64,000 nucleotides of DNA from Chlorohelix sp037138995 (GTDB lineage Bacteria; Chloroflexota; Chloroflexia; Chloroheliales; Chloroheliaceae). The DNA is taken from assembly GCF_037138995.1 (NCBI RefSeq), contig NZ_JBAXHI010000013.1:32663-96662 (forward strand). Direction: 5' to 3'. A model generated the notes under the pieces. The model worked only from the letters and a program-made list of their open reading frames with translations, was not told the DNA's origin and ran no database searches. How positions within the stretch are numbered: position 1 is the stretch's first letter; every line of letters starts with the position of its first letter. Positions 46,467 to 54,179 of the stretch are shown piece after piece. Both the position numbers and the translations under genes were made by a program.

Positions 46467-48344
46467 TTAAGCGCCGCCCTGAGTCATCTGACCAATGCGG
46501 AAGATTACAAATTCAGCCGGTTTGACCGGGGCAATACCTATCTCTGTAATGACCATACCCAAATCAATCGTAGCGGGCAAGTTGGTAGAATCATCACATC
46601 TGACAAAATAGGCTTGATCGGTTGTTTGGCCGAACAATGCGCCATTCAACCACACCGTAGTGAGGAAGGAGTTTATATCTTGCTTGATGCGCTGCCATAG
46701 GTCAAAATCGTTTGGCTCAAATACAACCCATTGTGTGCCACGTTCGATTGAAGCTTCCACGTAATTGAACAGGCGGCGAACATTGAGATAACGCCAGCTT
46801 GGGTCACTAGAAAGGGTACGCGCACCCCAAACCCGAATACCGCGACCGGGAAAAGCGCGGATGCAGTTAATACCTTCAGGGTTCAAGCCGTCTTGCTCGC
46901 CCATCGTTATCTGCATTTCAAGACCGATAGCGCCACGCACAATTTCGTTAGCAGGCGCTTTATGCACACCACGCTCTGAATCGCTACGCGCCCAGATTCC
47001 AGCCATATGACCGCTCGGTGGTATGAGCGTGGTTTTCCCCTTGTTGACCGGGTCATCAACTTCAATCCAAGGGAAATACAACGCGGCATACTTGCTGTCA
47101 TAATTGGCTTCGCGCATGCGCCAATTGCGAATTTGTTGAGCATTCATACCGGGAGGGGCATCAAGAATCGCCACCCGATTCTTCATGGCTTCGCAATGGT
47201 TCATCATCGCGGTCTGTACTACCTGCACCCCCTTCATATCTACCACACCTCTTTGGTACAGTGACATTAAATCGGGACACATAACAATAGTAACATCATC
47301 CAACGCTTCTAGCCCACCCAAACCGGTACGACTCATCACATCCCCGGTAAAATCGGCAGAAGTAAGGGTAATTTTGCTGGATAATGTCTTTGTTTCGGTT
47401 GCGCCAACCAGCGTAGATTGTCCCGGATTAGGACGTTTGTCCGCAGGGCTTGTCGGGCTTTCGCCGGTGAGATCCCTGACTCGCACCCATTTTGACCCAG
47501 TTCTACCACCGTTAATTACATTCTCTAGGTATTGAGGTCCTTTCTTAAAACTTACATCAAAAGATTCAGACTCTCCCGAAGAAGATTTTACGATTAGTTT
47601 GAACAATTCATCCTGTCCGGCAATTTCTTCAATCGCTACGTTCAAAGAACCGCTTACACCCGGAGCAGGGCGCAGTTCAACAGCAGGTGCATCCTCACCC
47701 GTTCGAGCATTCAAACGAACTGAGGCGGGCGGTAATTCGGCAACAGGTTTACTATCGCCGCCAGATGAGGGGGAAGAATAAGAACCGGATTTAGGAGCGC
47801 GAACATCCGCTTCGGCTCTGTTTCCGCTGGCATCATGAACACGAACGAATTTTGAGCCTTTTGCAGCGTCATTTATTACATCTTCAACATAACGTCCGGC
47901 TTTATCTTTCTTATCGCTGCTAAGGTCATCGAAGGTTTCGGTTGTATTGCCGCGATGTACTGTTAGTTTGTAGCGTCCGGCAGCACCATCGCTAACTGTC
48001 ACCGAAACTGCCTCATCTCCCGCACTCAGTAGGGGAGTAACTTCCAGAGCAGTACCCGCGCTACCCTTTTGAGGAATAGTGACTGCTGGAGAGACCCGCA
48101 CAATATAAGCGCGTGTGCCTCCGTTCAGGAAGAACCCATAAACAGAAGCTGGCATGAAAGCACCAGAAATAAACCCACCAAAGGTTAGCTGGTATTGCTC
48201 CCAACTGGTTACAAGTGTTGCTGCACGAGGACCTTTTTCGGCAAAGCCGACGAACGCGGCAATTGAAGTTCCAACACCTTCAATTGGCTTACTACCGCGA
48301 TCTACCTCCTCTACATAAACACCTGGGGAAAGGTATTGTGGCAT
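46467..48344 (-). CDS. Contractile tail sheath protein with duplicated insertion domain
   Basis: A 625-residue sheath subunit. The N-terminus YLSPGVYVEEVDRGSKPIEGV and the C-terminal domain (SDPSWRYLNVRRLFNYVE, FEPNDFDLWQRIKQDI) are diagnostic of the phage sheath family. Between them, residues about 95-165 and 200-290 carry two similar beta-rich inserts, each containing a G-x-Y-x-E-(D/N)-VIN-x-(A/G)-x-x-GSK-(F/W)-VRV-x-D pattern. These would sit on the outer surface of the tube. A GAAGGAG ribosome site precedes the ATG. One sheath gene only. Confidence 0.95.
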   Translation of the reverse strand: MPQYLSPGVYVEEVDRGSKPIEGVGTSIAAFVGFAEKGPRAATLVTSWEQYQLTFGGFISGAFMPASVYGFFLNGGTRAYIVRVSPAVTIPQKGSAGTALEVTPLLSAGDEAVSVTVSDGAAGRYKLTVHRGNTTETFDDLSSDKKDKAGRYVEDVINDAAKGSKFVRVHDASGNRAEADVRAPKSGSYSSPSSGGDSKPVAELPPASVRLNARTGEDAPAVELRPAPGVSGSLNVAIEEIAGQDELFKLIVKSSSGESESFDVSFKKGPQYLENVINGGRTGSKWVRVRDLTGESPTSPADKRPNPGQSTLVGATETKTLSSKITLTSADFTGDVMSRTGLGGLEALDDVTIVMCPDLMSLYQRGVVDMKGVQVVQTAMMNHCEAMKNRVAILDAPPGMNAQQIRNWRMREANYDSKYAALYFPWIEVDDPVNKGKTTLIPPSGHMAGIWARSDSERGVHKAPANEIVRGAIGLEMQITMGEQDGLNPEGINCIRAFPGRGIRVWGARTLSSDPSWRYLNVRRLFNYVEASIERGTQWVVFEPNDFDLWQRIKQDINSFLTTVWLNGALFGQTTDQAYFVRCDDSTNLPATIDLGMVITEIGIAPVKPAEFVIFRIGQMTQGGA

Positions 48345-48396
48345 ATCATTCTCCTTCGAACTTGGCTTTACTTGTCAAAATAAAGAATTGTAAATA

Positions 48397-49305
48397 TTAA
48401 TTATTCTGGTTCTGAGTTCCTGCCCGCTCGGTTTCCGGTTGCATTTCAAGATCATATGATTGGGAAGGAAGGTCTATTACTTTTCTAACGGTTACATAGC
48501 CCGGCGCTATTGCCAAAAAGGTATATTTTGGGCGTTGTATTACAGCATTAAAGTTAAAACGACTCTGTGCATCGGTTTTTACATTTAGCCCTTGTTCCAG
48601 CAACACTACTTCGGCACGTACTACTTTATTCTTATCGGTGGCATCTATAATCCTTCCACCAATTTGTAAATGCTCACTGTAATTATTTGTGCTGCCATTT
48701 GTGTTTGAAACAACCACTTCACCATCTGAGAGAAACGTTTCTGGCGGCAAAAAGCGCAAGAACTTGCTGCGTACTTCGGAGGATATGCTAATTACGGTCG
48801 AATCAACCGCCACTGTTACCACATAAGGTAAAACTGGCTTCAATTGGTTATCCAAAGCAGTCCACACATCTGCAACATTTCGCAATACCCCGTCTGGTTG
48901 TGCCACTTTGGTGTATAGCGGATAGGGTTGCTTTTGCAATGGATCAAGCAAAACCTCACGCGGTAATACCGGAAAGCGTACCAATGTGGCTAAGGTGTAC
49001 CAAAGTAAGCGATGTTCATCCTCGACATTGGTAGTCCAAGCTGTAATCAAGTACGACAAATCATAGCGACCACCATACTTGCTTCTAATAATCCTTCCTT
49101 TGTCATCGCGTTCCATTGCCCAATCATTTTGCTTCAAGCTTAGGTTTTCGCGAATATCGTGTAAATATATATTCAAGGTAGGCTTAGAAATCGAAGCGCT
49201 CCACTCTCGGTTGGGTACATCAAAGCTGACATCCACTTCATTAAGGTTAAGTGGCATTTTTTCTACCAGTAATTGTTTTATGGATTCGTCAAGTGCTTCA
49301 ATCAT
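48397..49305 (-). CDS. DUF4255 (Pvc16-like) tail terminator with carboxypeptidase-regulatory-like domain
   Basis: A 302-residue protein. Residues about 1-190 are a DUF4255 domain (MIEALDESIKQLLVEKMP, PTLNIYLHDIRENLSLKQND), the Pvc16/Afp16-like cap that ends the sheath and tube. Residues about 215-290 are a carboxypeptidase-regulatory-like beta-sandwich (GGRIIDATDKNKVVRAEVVL, RFNFNAV), which is not part of the minimal cap and may face outward. It precedes the sheath gene, the usual order in many eCIS operons. Confidence 0.9.
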   Translation of the reverse strand: MIEALDESIKQLLVEKMPLNLNEVDVSFDVPNREWSASISKPTLNIYLHDIRENLSLKQNDWAMERDDKGRIIRSKYGGRYDLSYLITAWTTNVEDEHRLLWYTLATLVRFPVLPREVLLDPLQKQPYPLYTKVAQPDGVLRNVADVWTALDNQLKPVLPYVVTVAVDSTVISISSEVRSKFLRFLPPETFLSDGEVVVSNTNGSTNNYSEHLQIGGRIIDATDKNKVVRAEVVLLEQGLNVKTDAQSRFNFNAVIQRPKYTFLAIAPGYVTVRKVIDLPSQSYDLEMQPETERAGTQNQNN

Positions 49306-49317
49306 TGTTGCCTATGC

Positions 49318-50058
49318 CTACCCCTGAAGTGGTTCTTCTTCTTCCACTGCTTCCCGTTGCACAGTCTCATCACGCTTCATTTGAAGCTCTTCTTCTTCCG
49401 CTTCCCGTTGCACTGCCTCATCACTTTCCGCATGGCGCTGCACCCCGTTAGCAGAACCAACATTCGTGGCATTCCTCTCGGCAGCCTGTTCATGCTCGGT
49501 ATCGGCAGCGCCAATTGAAGTAGGGCGGGTCGTGCTAAAGCCTTGCTGGATGGCATGGGTCGCTTCATGGGTCAGCAATGAAATATCTGAAAGGTCGGCA
49601 GTATCTCGCAAAACTACATTTTGCCCGCTGGTAAAAGCGCGGGCCCCCATTGCTTGGTTCAAATCGGAATTTACGCTAACCTTTAGCTGAGACATGTCTT
49701 GACCGAGGTTAGATTCAATGGTGCTGCGAGTCGACTCAGGTAAAGAAGCACCACGCCCTCTCTCGGATTGTACCGCATCAGCTAGTTCTTGTTCTAAAGA
49801 ACCGCCTTCAGGTCCAGAAGAAGCCGAACGATTTACCGTGCCAAGCATGCGTTGCACCTGTTTATTTCCAAAGTTCTCCGCCACATTTTGTACCAACGCC
49901 CGGCGCTGTACTTTAGACATTTGCCCACCTAACATGGCGCTGGCTGCCACCGGAGATACCGCTAGGGTTTGCTCGGCGGTAGTTTCGGAGACCTCCTCCA
50001 CTTCAGACGATTGCAATGACCGCTCGCGTTCAAATTCTCTCATTGCCTCATTTGACAT
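49318..50058 (-). CDS. DUF4157 'eCIS core' protein
   Basis: A 246-residue protein with the DUF4157 domain at residues about 75-195. LPESTRSTIESNLGQDMSQL and the metallopeptidase-like LLTHEATHAIQQG (HExxH type) are diagnostic. In many eCIS loci this domain heads a cargo protein; here it is followed only by short acidic repeats (VQREAEEEELQ, VQREAVEEEEPLQ) and no toxin domain. The ATG at 50058 is chosen because GAGAGG lies 7 nt before it. It may be a structural or processing protein, or a cargo adaptor. Confidence 0.85.
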   Translation of the reverse strand: MSNEAMREFERERSLQSSEVEEVSETTAEQTLAVSPVAASAMLGGQMSKVQRRALVQNVAENFGNKQVQRMLGTVNRSASSGPEGGSLEQELADAVQSERGRGASLPESTRSTIESNLGQDMSQLKVSVNSDLNQAMGARAFTSGQNVVLRDTADLSDISLLTHEATHAIQQGFSTTRPTSIGAADTEHEQAAERNATNVGSANGVQRHAESDEAVQREAEEEELQMKRDETVQREAVEEEEPLQG

Positions 50059-50082
50059 ATTTATACCTCTCAAACTTCAGGT

Positions 50083-52218
50083 TTATCTGAATACCTCACT
50101 AATCCATTTGTAATACATACCAAAATCAGTTTCGGTGATTAATTTGCCCATCTTTTGGAACTCACGCCGCGTTGCACGTATGAGATGTAACATTTCTACC
50201 ACAGCGTCAGTACCATCGCTTGCCGCCAAGAAAGCAGCGGTAAGCGCAATATTCTTGATATTTCCACCAGCAATTTTGAATTGTCGTGCCATAAAGCGCA
50301 AATCAACGCTTTTTGCCAGCGGGGTTTCTTTTGGAAAAACCCTGCTCCATATCTGATAACGGTCTTCTTCTTCCGGGAAAGGATACTCAATTACGAAGTG
50401 CATCCGGCGTACAAAGGCTTCATCTAAATTCTTACGCAAGTTAGTTGCCAGTATCACAATGCCTTCGTATTCATCCATTTTCTGTAAAAGATAGCCCGTT
50501 TCGATATTGGCGTAGCGGTCATGCGCGTCCTTAACCTCGCTGCGTTTGCCAAAAATTGAATCGGCTTCATCAAAAAATAGTATTGCGTTACTTTCTCCGG
50601 CTTCGGTAAATATCCTCTCAAGGTTCTTTTCCGTCTCGCCGATATATTTACTAACCACATTGGACAGGTCTATTTTGTAAAGATCCATTCGTAGCTCGCC
50701 CGCAATAATTTCGGCAGACATCGTTTTTCCGGTCCCGCTTTGCCCTGCAAATATTACGTTCAAGCCTTTTCCAAGCGAGAGCTTGCGTTCAAAGCCCCAT
50801 TTTTCATAAACAAGCGAGCGATGTTTAACCTGTGCGGTAATCTCGCGCAGCATATTAGATTGGTCTGTCGGAAGCACAAGGTCATCCCAGCGATAGAGTG
50901 GCGTAATTTTGTGCGCGACTGAATTTAAACGCTGGTTGGAATGGCGGCGACAAGCCAACTCTAAGTCTTCCATTGTCAGATAAGATTGACCTTTCCATGC
51001 CACTGTAGTGCGAGCGGTTGCGGCTGCTGCAATTATCTGTCCGCTACTAAGACGGAAACGACTGGATAAGCCTTCCAAATCCAAGCCTGCCGCTTCGTTA
51101 CCTAACAAGGTTTCCCAAAGATGCTGACGTTCGCTATAACCGGGCAAACCCAATTGTATAGTAATAACCCTTCGTGCTTTACCAGCCAGCAAAGGTGGCA
51201 TTTGCTGTTGAATTGACACAAAAGTTATTCCGGCTTGCTCAGCCAGCAAGCGTTCGATTGCCCGGCAAACTTCTTGCGCTACTTGGTCTTCTCTTAGCAG
51301 ATAATCAAAATCTGCAAAGAAAAGCGAAGCAAGTTGTAGTTTAGATTCTCTTTCCAGCAAACGCAAAAAGCTGTCGGTTTTAGGGGCTGCCGGTATTTGA
51401 GCGCAATCTACTATCAACAGTTGCATACCCAAACTTTTACATACATCCCCGGCAATATTAGTTTTGGTATATAGGTCTGTTCCCGCCAACACACATACGA
51501 AATCGGCATTATCCTGACCGAGTTCAACTAAACGCTGTAAATTAGACTCGGTTTCAACCGGCAGTTGGATTGCGTAGGTGGCATGAGAAAGCTCTACCAA
51601 GTTTCTGAGCCTAACATCCAAACGATTCTCGCCAAGTAGGTAAGCGATTACCCCATCATCCAGCTTTATGGTGCGTGATAGTAACGAATTTTGCCGATTT
51701 TGGCTTTCTTCACCAAGTTCAATTAATCGGTAACGCAATAAGGGCGCATCAGAATCAAAACAACGACGGGCGACTATTTGTGCAGCCGGACTAGGACATA
51801 GTAACCGTAATAGCAAATCCACATTGGGACGACGGCGTGTAATGTCATCCTGTAAATACGCAAAAACCTTTTCAAAGCGAAGTGAAAGTTCGGGAGCAAG
51901 CGCAATCAGCAGAACATCTAGTTCAAATGGCGAAAGCTCTAAAGCCTTTTGAAGATGCGCTAATCGCATTCTCTGCATTAGTTCAACGGTTGGGAGAGCT
52001 TCTGGTTCCGTTTGATATTCGCCCGGTAAAAAAAGCGCGGGGTCATTTAGTAGTTGATTTACTTCTTCTTCGGTTACATATAAACCCTTAAATTCATCTT
52101 CTTCTACCGACCCAACTGAAACCAATTCTTGGAAACGGCATGCCAAAATAGCGGTTGCCCGCCGTAATTCTGAAAAAAGATATTCAAGATTAGTTTTTTG
52201 CGTAGGCGAAACGCTCAT
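50083..52218 (-). CDS. eCIS AAA+ ATPase (Afp15-like)
   Basis: A 711-residue ATPase. The AAA+ module is C-terminal, with Walker A GQSGTGKT near residue 493, Walker B LFFDEADSIFG near 548 and a following arginine-finger region (LRKNLDEAFVRRMHFVIEYPFP). The N-terminal about 440 residues contain a helical domain and a degenerate ATPase-like region (VCVLAGTDLYTKTNIAGDVC). This type is found in almost all eCIS loci and helps assembly or cargo loading. It sits second in the operon, near its promoter. Confidence 0.92.
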   Translation of the reverse strand: MSVSPTQKTNLEYLFSELRRATAILACRFQELVSVGSVEEDEFKGLYVTEEEVNQLLNDPALFLPGEYQTEPEALPTVELMQRMRLAHLQKALELSPFELDVLLIALAPELSLRFEKVFAYLQDDITRRRPNVDLLLRLLCPSPAAQIVARRCFDSDAPLLRYRLIELGEESQNRQNSLLSRTIKLDDGVIAYLLGENRLDVRLRNLVELSHATYAIQLPVETESNLQRLVELGQDNADFVCVLAGTDLYTKTNIAGDVCKSLGMQLLIVDCAQIPAAPKTDSFLRLLERESKLQLASLFFADFDYLLREDQVAQEVCRAIERLLAEQAGITFVSIQQQMPPLLAGKARRVITIQLGLPGYSERQHLWETLLGNEAAGLDLEGLSSRFRLSSGQIIAAAATARTTVAWKGQSYLTMEDLELACRRHSNQRLNSVAHKITPLYRWDDLVLPTDQSNMLREITAQVKHRSLVYEKWGFERKLSLGKGLNVIFAGQSGTGKTMSAEIIAGELRMDLYKIDLSNVVSKYIGETEKNLERIFTEAGESNAILFFDEADSIFGKRSEVKDAHDRYANIETGYLLQKMDEYEGIVILATNLRKNLDEAFVRRMHFVIEYPFPEEEDRYQIWSRVFPKETPLAKSVDLRFMARQFKIAGGNIKNIALTAAFLAASDGTDAVVEMLHLIRATRREFQKMGKLITETDFGMYYKWISEVFR

Positions 52219-52224
52219 AATACG

Positions 52225-52479
52225 TTACCTGTTTTTAGTGCCGGGCTGATTCGGTTCCAAATCTTCATTTTGAGGTGACGCAAGCTCAACCCAATTAGAT
52301 TCACCGGACATAGCGCCTTGCAATAAATTTTGTAATTCTTCTATGCTGTTCAAGCGCCAAGTGGCGCCACTTTGAAGATGCTGTACCTGTAAAACCAGCG
52401 GGTTTTCGTTTTGGGTGTTATCTGGGTCATTCAGCAACCAAAGGCGCAAAAGGAAGGAGGAATAATTGCGTGTTGTCAA
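52225..52479 (-). CDS. Small first-gene protein of the eCIS operon
   Basis: An 84-residue protein starting with TTG at 52479, with AGGAG eight nt upstream. The core (FLLRLWLLNDPDN, LVLQVQHLQSGATWRLNSIEEL) resembles small conserved proteins that head eCIS operons beside the ATPase. The function is unknown. The stop lies 6 bp before the ATPase ATG, so the two are translationally linked. Confidence 0.65.
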   Translation of the reverse strand: MTTRNYSSFLLRLWLLNDPDNTQNENPLVLQVQHLQSGATWRLNSIEELQNLLQGAMSGESNWVELASPQNEDLEPNQPGTKNR

Positions 52480-52493
52480 AATCCTGACTCCTT

Positions 52494-52555
52494 TTTATGA
52501 ACAACCATGTTCATAAAATGGGCATTAATTATACTATTCATATTATCCGTTCAAA
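52494..52555 (-). promoter_or_regulatory. eCIS operon promoter with palindromic operator
   Basis: On the reverse strand a TATAAT (52528-52533) lies 15-16 nt after a TTGAAC/TTTGAA-type -35 (52549-52555). Just downstream is the perfect 9-bp inverted repeat TTTATGAAC-N6-GTTCATAAA (52494-52517), immediately before the ribosome site of the first gene. It could bind a repressor or form a leader hairpin hiding the start. Confidence 0.5.
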
Positions 52556-52712
52556 AATAAGCTTAACAATAAATTCTTAGTACACGCTTATTTTAAGTTA
52601 ATTTTGAGTTAATTTCTGCTTAAATAGCTTGTGTTTTGCCGATTTTCGATTTATTCTCTTTTGTAAGCTATACCATTTAATGATTCTTTTAATGTATTTG
52701 TAATAACAATAG

Positions 52713-52721
52713 TGCTATAAT
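52713..52721 (+). promoter_or_regulatory. Extended -10 promoter for the rightward set
   Basis: TG-C-TATAAT (52713-52721) is an extended -10 element facing right, about 180 nt before the GTG of the Ig-like membrane protein. No good -35 was found, as expected for this promoter class. The rest of the 52480-52898 gap is AT-rich and shows no gene. Confidence 0.45.
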
Positions 52722-52898
52722 TTATATAAATATCATGCCCTTAACATTTTAGCCCATCATTAGCAGAAATTATGGGTAAGCAAGATAGCAAAATGGAGGG
52801 GGAAATATACAACCATTTTACTCTCCAACCGTTACTTAAATAGCTTGGTATCTATTCGGGTTATTTGCGGTTTTAACTATTCAGGAGAAACAACAGCA

Positions 52899-54152
52899 GT
52901 GCTTACTACTGGTATAGCCCGGCTTGAATTAAAGCCTCAAACCACCAGAATGACGGTTCTGGCAGGGGCTAACGCCGAGCAAATAATCAAACTATCAAAC
53001 CAGACCGGCTTAATTGATGATTTTGATTTCTCATTGGTTGGGCTTCCGACAAGTTGGTTCAGCTTTTCCAGAGAAACCCTCAAACTTCTCCCCAACTGGG
53101 AGGAAAGTATTACCTTCAAGATAGAAGTTTCGGCTAATGTAAGACCAAATCTTTATTCTGGAAAGATAGTAACTACTGCCCGAAGCCAACCGGGGATACG
53201 CACCGAACTACTTATAGAAGTTGATGTTCTAGCTCCTTTAAAAGTTGATGCACGTTTACAACCGCATCGTTCCAAAGGATTCAAGGCAAATTACACCTTA
53301 TTGCTGCGAAACAGAAGTATGTCTCCCGGTAAGATGAGCCTACAATTAACCGATTCTTACCAGTATTGTGTAGCGCGATTCAGCCCTCCTCAAATCGAAG
53401 TAATGCCGGGTACTTCACAAGCAATTAAAGTGCAGGTGCAACTCAAGCCCAAGACCCCACGGGATGAAGCGCAACAGCCTCAGCAATTCGAGATTATGGT
53501 AGAGCCGAATTGGACGGTGGCAGGCGCACCTGTAATTACGGAAGGGATAACTGTTGAAGGTGAGTATATTCACCAATCACGTTGGTCTTTTATCACGCGC
53601 CACCCGCTGTTAAGCCTATTTTGCTTTCTATTTTTGCTGATTGCTATTTTGTGGTCATTTTTAATTTTGCCGGCAATTCAGGAGCTATTTATCTTAAATG
53701 CAGACCGAATAAATCTTAATGACCAACCGCGCAGCCCTTTAAGGATTGAGCAGAAAAGCTTCAGTGATAGGTTGCAAAACGATATTAATCCTTTGGCAGC
53801 ATTTACACGTATATCGGTAACTTTTTCTGAAGCCGAGCAGAAAGTTAAAATCACCCTATGGGGAATGGGTATAGTTTCAGCAGATATGACCGGGAAAGTG
53901 GAGGTTGACCAGAAAACAGGCAGTTTGTTTTTTACGGCAGATGATAAAAACCAACCGGATTCTTTCCCATGGTTCTTGATTCCAATGGATAGGAAAAGTA
54001 CCACCAACAAAGTAATGAATAAAATCAATCAAAAGTTGAAAAATTGGCTGATAAATACCCAACAAAGGGTTTCAAAAGTCGAAATTGAGGGTGGTACTCT
54101 TTACCTAACTTTACGCTCTTGCGATAGTAATGACCCTGCGTGTATAAAATAA
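52899..54152 (+). CDS. Membrane protein with cytoplasmic Ig-like domains
   Basis: A 417-residue protein with two NPCBM/COG1470-like Ig domains (residues about 10-105 and 115-215), one membrane helix (about 238-259) and a C-terminal domain of about 150 residues. There is no signal peptide, and basic residues (QSRWSFITRH) precede the helix, so the Ig domains should be inside and the C-terminus outside. The start is GTG at 52899 with AGGAGA ten nt upstream; the longer TTG form at 52845 lacks a ribosome site. It shares this plan with the giant protein two genes downstream. Confidence 0.65.
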   Translation: MLTTGIARLELKPQTTRMTVLAGANAEQIIKLSNQTGLIDDFDFSLVGLPTSWFSFSRETLKLLPNWEESITFKIEVSANVRPNLYSGKIVTTARSQPGIRTELLIEVDVLAPLKVDARLQPHRSKGFKANYTLLLRNRSMSPGKMSLQLTDSYQYCVARFSPPQIEVMPGTSQAIKVQVQLKPKTPRDEAQQPQQFEIMVEPNWTVAGAPVITEGITVEGEYIHQSRWSFITRHPLLSLFCFLFLLIAILWSFLILPAIQELFILNADRINLNDQPRSPLRIEQKSFSDRLQNDINPLAAFTRISVTFSEAEQKVKITLWGMGIVSADMTGKVEVDQKTGSLFFTADDKNQPDSFPWFLIPMDRKSTTNKVMNKINQKLKNWLINTQQRVSKVEIEGGTLYLTLRSCDSNDPACIK

Positions 54153-54179
54153 AAAAGTAGTAAAAGAAAAAGACGCTGT

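Noticed and set aside
33355..52479. Prophage
   Set aside because: No capsid, portal, terminase, integrase, lysis or replication genes; the AAA+ ATPase, DUF4157 and DUF4255 genes are eCIS hallmarks.
33355..52479. Type VI secretion system
   Set aside because: No TssJ, TssL, TssM membrane complex, no ClpV with the usual layout, and a single full-length sheath gene rather than TssB/TssC.
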